Shown here piece by piece: positions 6,428 to 6,896 of a stretch of 6,896 bases of DNA; the stretch's first letter is position 1, and each line of letters opens with the position of its first letter. The notes below the pieces were generated by a model. The model was not told the origin of the DNA. It did not search any database and saw only the letters and a list, made by a program, of their open reading frames with translations. The DNA is taken from positions 1 to 6,896 of the forward strand of contig DJHY01000197.1 in the NCBI GenBank assembly GCA_002433335.1, given 5' to 3'. The position numbers and the translations under genes were made by a program. The stretch is from Rhodospirillaceae bacterium UBA6608. Lineage in GTDB: Bacteria > Pseudomonadota > Alphaproteobacteria > Rhodospirillales_A > Casp-alpha2.

Positions 6428-6896
6428 TTATTTGGCCGGCTTGGCCAACTGACCCTTCATCTCGTCCAGAGCTTCGGAGATGCGGCCGTTGATGACCTTG
6501 GCGGCGGAGTCGTTCACCTTGGTGAGCATGTCCGCGACCTTTTTGGAATTGGCCAGCGAAGCCTCGAACACGGACTTGCACAGGTCGATTTCCTTGGCGG
6601 CAAGGTCCTGCGGGCTGGAAGCTTTACCCAGGGAGTCGGCGGCGGAAGTCGCCTGATCGAACATCGCCTTGAACAGGTCGGCCTGCTTCTGGGCGATCTG
6701 CTGAGCGCCTTCGAAGGTTGCCTGGCTGGCTTTGTTCAGGGCTTCCAGGTTCTTGCGCTGGATGTCCATCATGGCGTTGACGTCGACGGTTTCGATCGAG
6801 CCACCCTTCATCGCCTTCATGACCTGGTCGGACATCTTGGCGGGGTCGAAGTCGGCGTAGACTTTGGTGAAATCGGCGGCCCAGGCGGGAAAGCCG
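6428..6896 (-). CDS. phaP: Phasin family protein (5' end outside window)
   Basis: Phasins are small amphipathic, helix-rich proteins that coat polyhydroxyalkanoate granules and influence their number and size. The visible part is about 155 codons. ATG 6835 would give 135 aa, but the frame stays open upstream to the window edge, reading GFPAWAADFTKVYADFDPAK before that Met. This aromatic segment, with FPAW and DFTKVYADF, resembles the usual N-terminus of alphaproteobacterial phasins, so the real start lies outside the window. Family features in order: VDVNAMMDIQRKNLEALNKA, then ATFEGAQQIAQKQADLFKAM, then a long helical region rich in Ala, Lys and Glu, ending KGQLAKPAK. There is one Cys (DLCKSVF) and no signal peptide in the visible part. 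Its presence suggests that the organism stores PHA. The gene is closed by a strong terminator. Confidence 0.87.
   Translation of the reverse strand, partial: GFPAWAADFTKVYADFDPAKMSDQVMKAMKGGSIETVDVNAMMDIQRKNLEALNKASQATFEGAQQIAQKQADLFKAMFDQATSAADSLGKASSPQDLAAKEIDLCKSVFEASLANSKKVADMLTKVNDSAAKVINGRISEALDEMKGQLAKPAK

Noticed and set aside
6315..6581. 88-codon minus-strand frame across the terminator
   Set aside because: It overlaps the phasin gene in another frame, runs through the terminator hairpin and has an Arg-rich, domain-free translation.
1..6896. CRISPR arrays, insertion sequences, tRNA or rRNA genes, defence or toxin-antitoxin systems
   Set aside because: Looked for on both strands: no regularly spaced repeats, transposase motifs, cloverleaf sequences or toxin/antitoxin-like small genes were seen. 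The window is nearly filled by signalling and housekeeping genes.

Overview
This is a GC-rich chromosomal window that looks like an alphaproteobacterium, most probably of the Rhodospirillales type. That placement rests on protein style (an OmpR/EnvZ-like pair behind a MarR-like regulator, a PAS hybrid kinase of the SHDLRQPL type, a Phasin_2-type phasin) and on codon use; it was not tested by a search. All assignments come from reading motifs in the translated sequence.

Left part (1-2632, plus strand): the 3' portion of a MarR-family regulator whose frame is open to the window edge. After a 112-bp gap come an OmpR-family response regulator (GTG start at 605) and an EnvZ-like membrane histidine kinase, 24 bp apart. 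The last two form a classical two-component system. The MarR gene points the same way and may be co-transcribed or may regulate the pair.

Middle part (2633-5954, plus strand): a 133-bp gap rich in inverted repeats precedes a second signalling unit. This is a NarL/LuxR-type response regulator (TTG start at 2766) followed 24 bp later by a large hybrid kinase (ATG 3447) with one N-terminal membrane helix, three PAS domains, HisKA, HATPase and a C-terminal receiver. The kinase probably signals to the NarL-type regulator. No Hpt domain is visible in the window.

Right part (5955-6896, minus strand): a CsaA-like tRNA-binding (OB-fold) protein converges on the hybrid kinase gene with only 10 bp between the stop codons. 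Upstream of it lies a phasin gene (PHA granule-associated protein) whose 5' end runs off the window. A strong rho-independent terminator separates the two, so they are probably separate transcription units.

Nothing here looks like a mobile element, CRISPR array, defence system or RNA gene. The window reads as ordinary core or near-core chromosome. The least explained DNA is the palindrome-rich gap 2633-2765.
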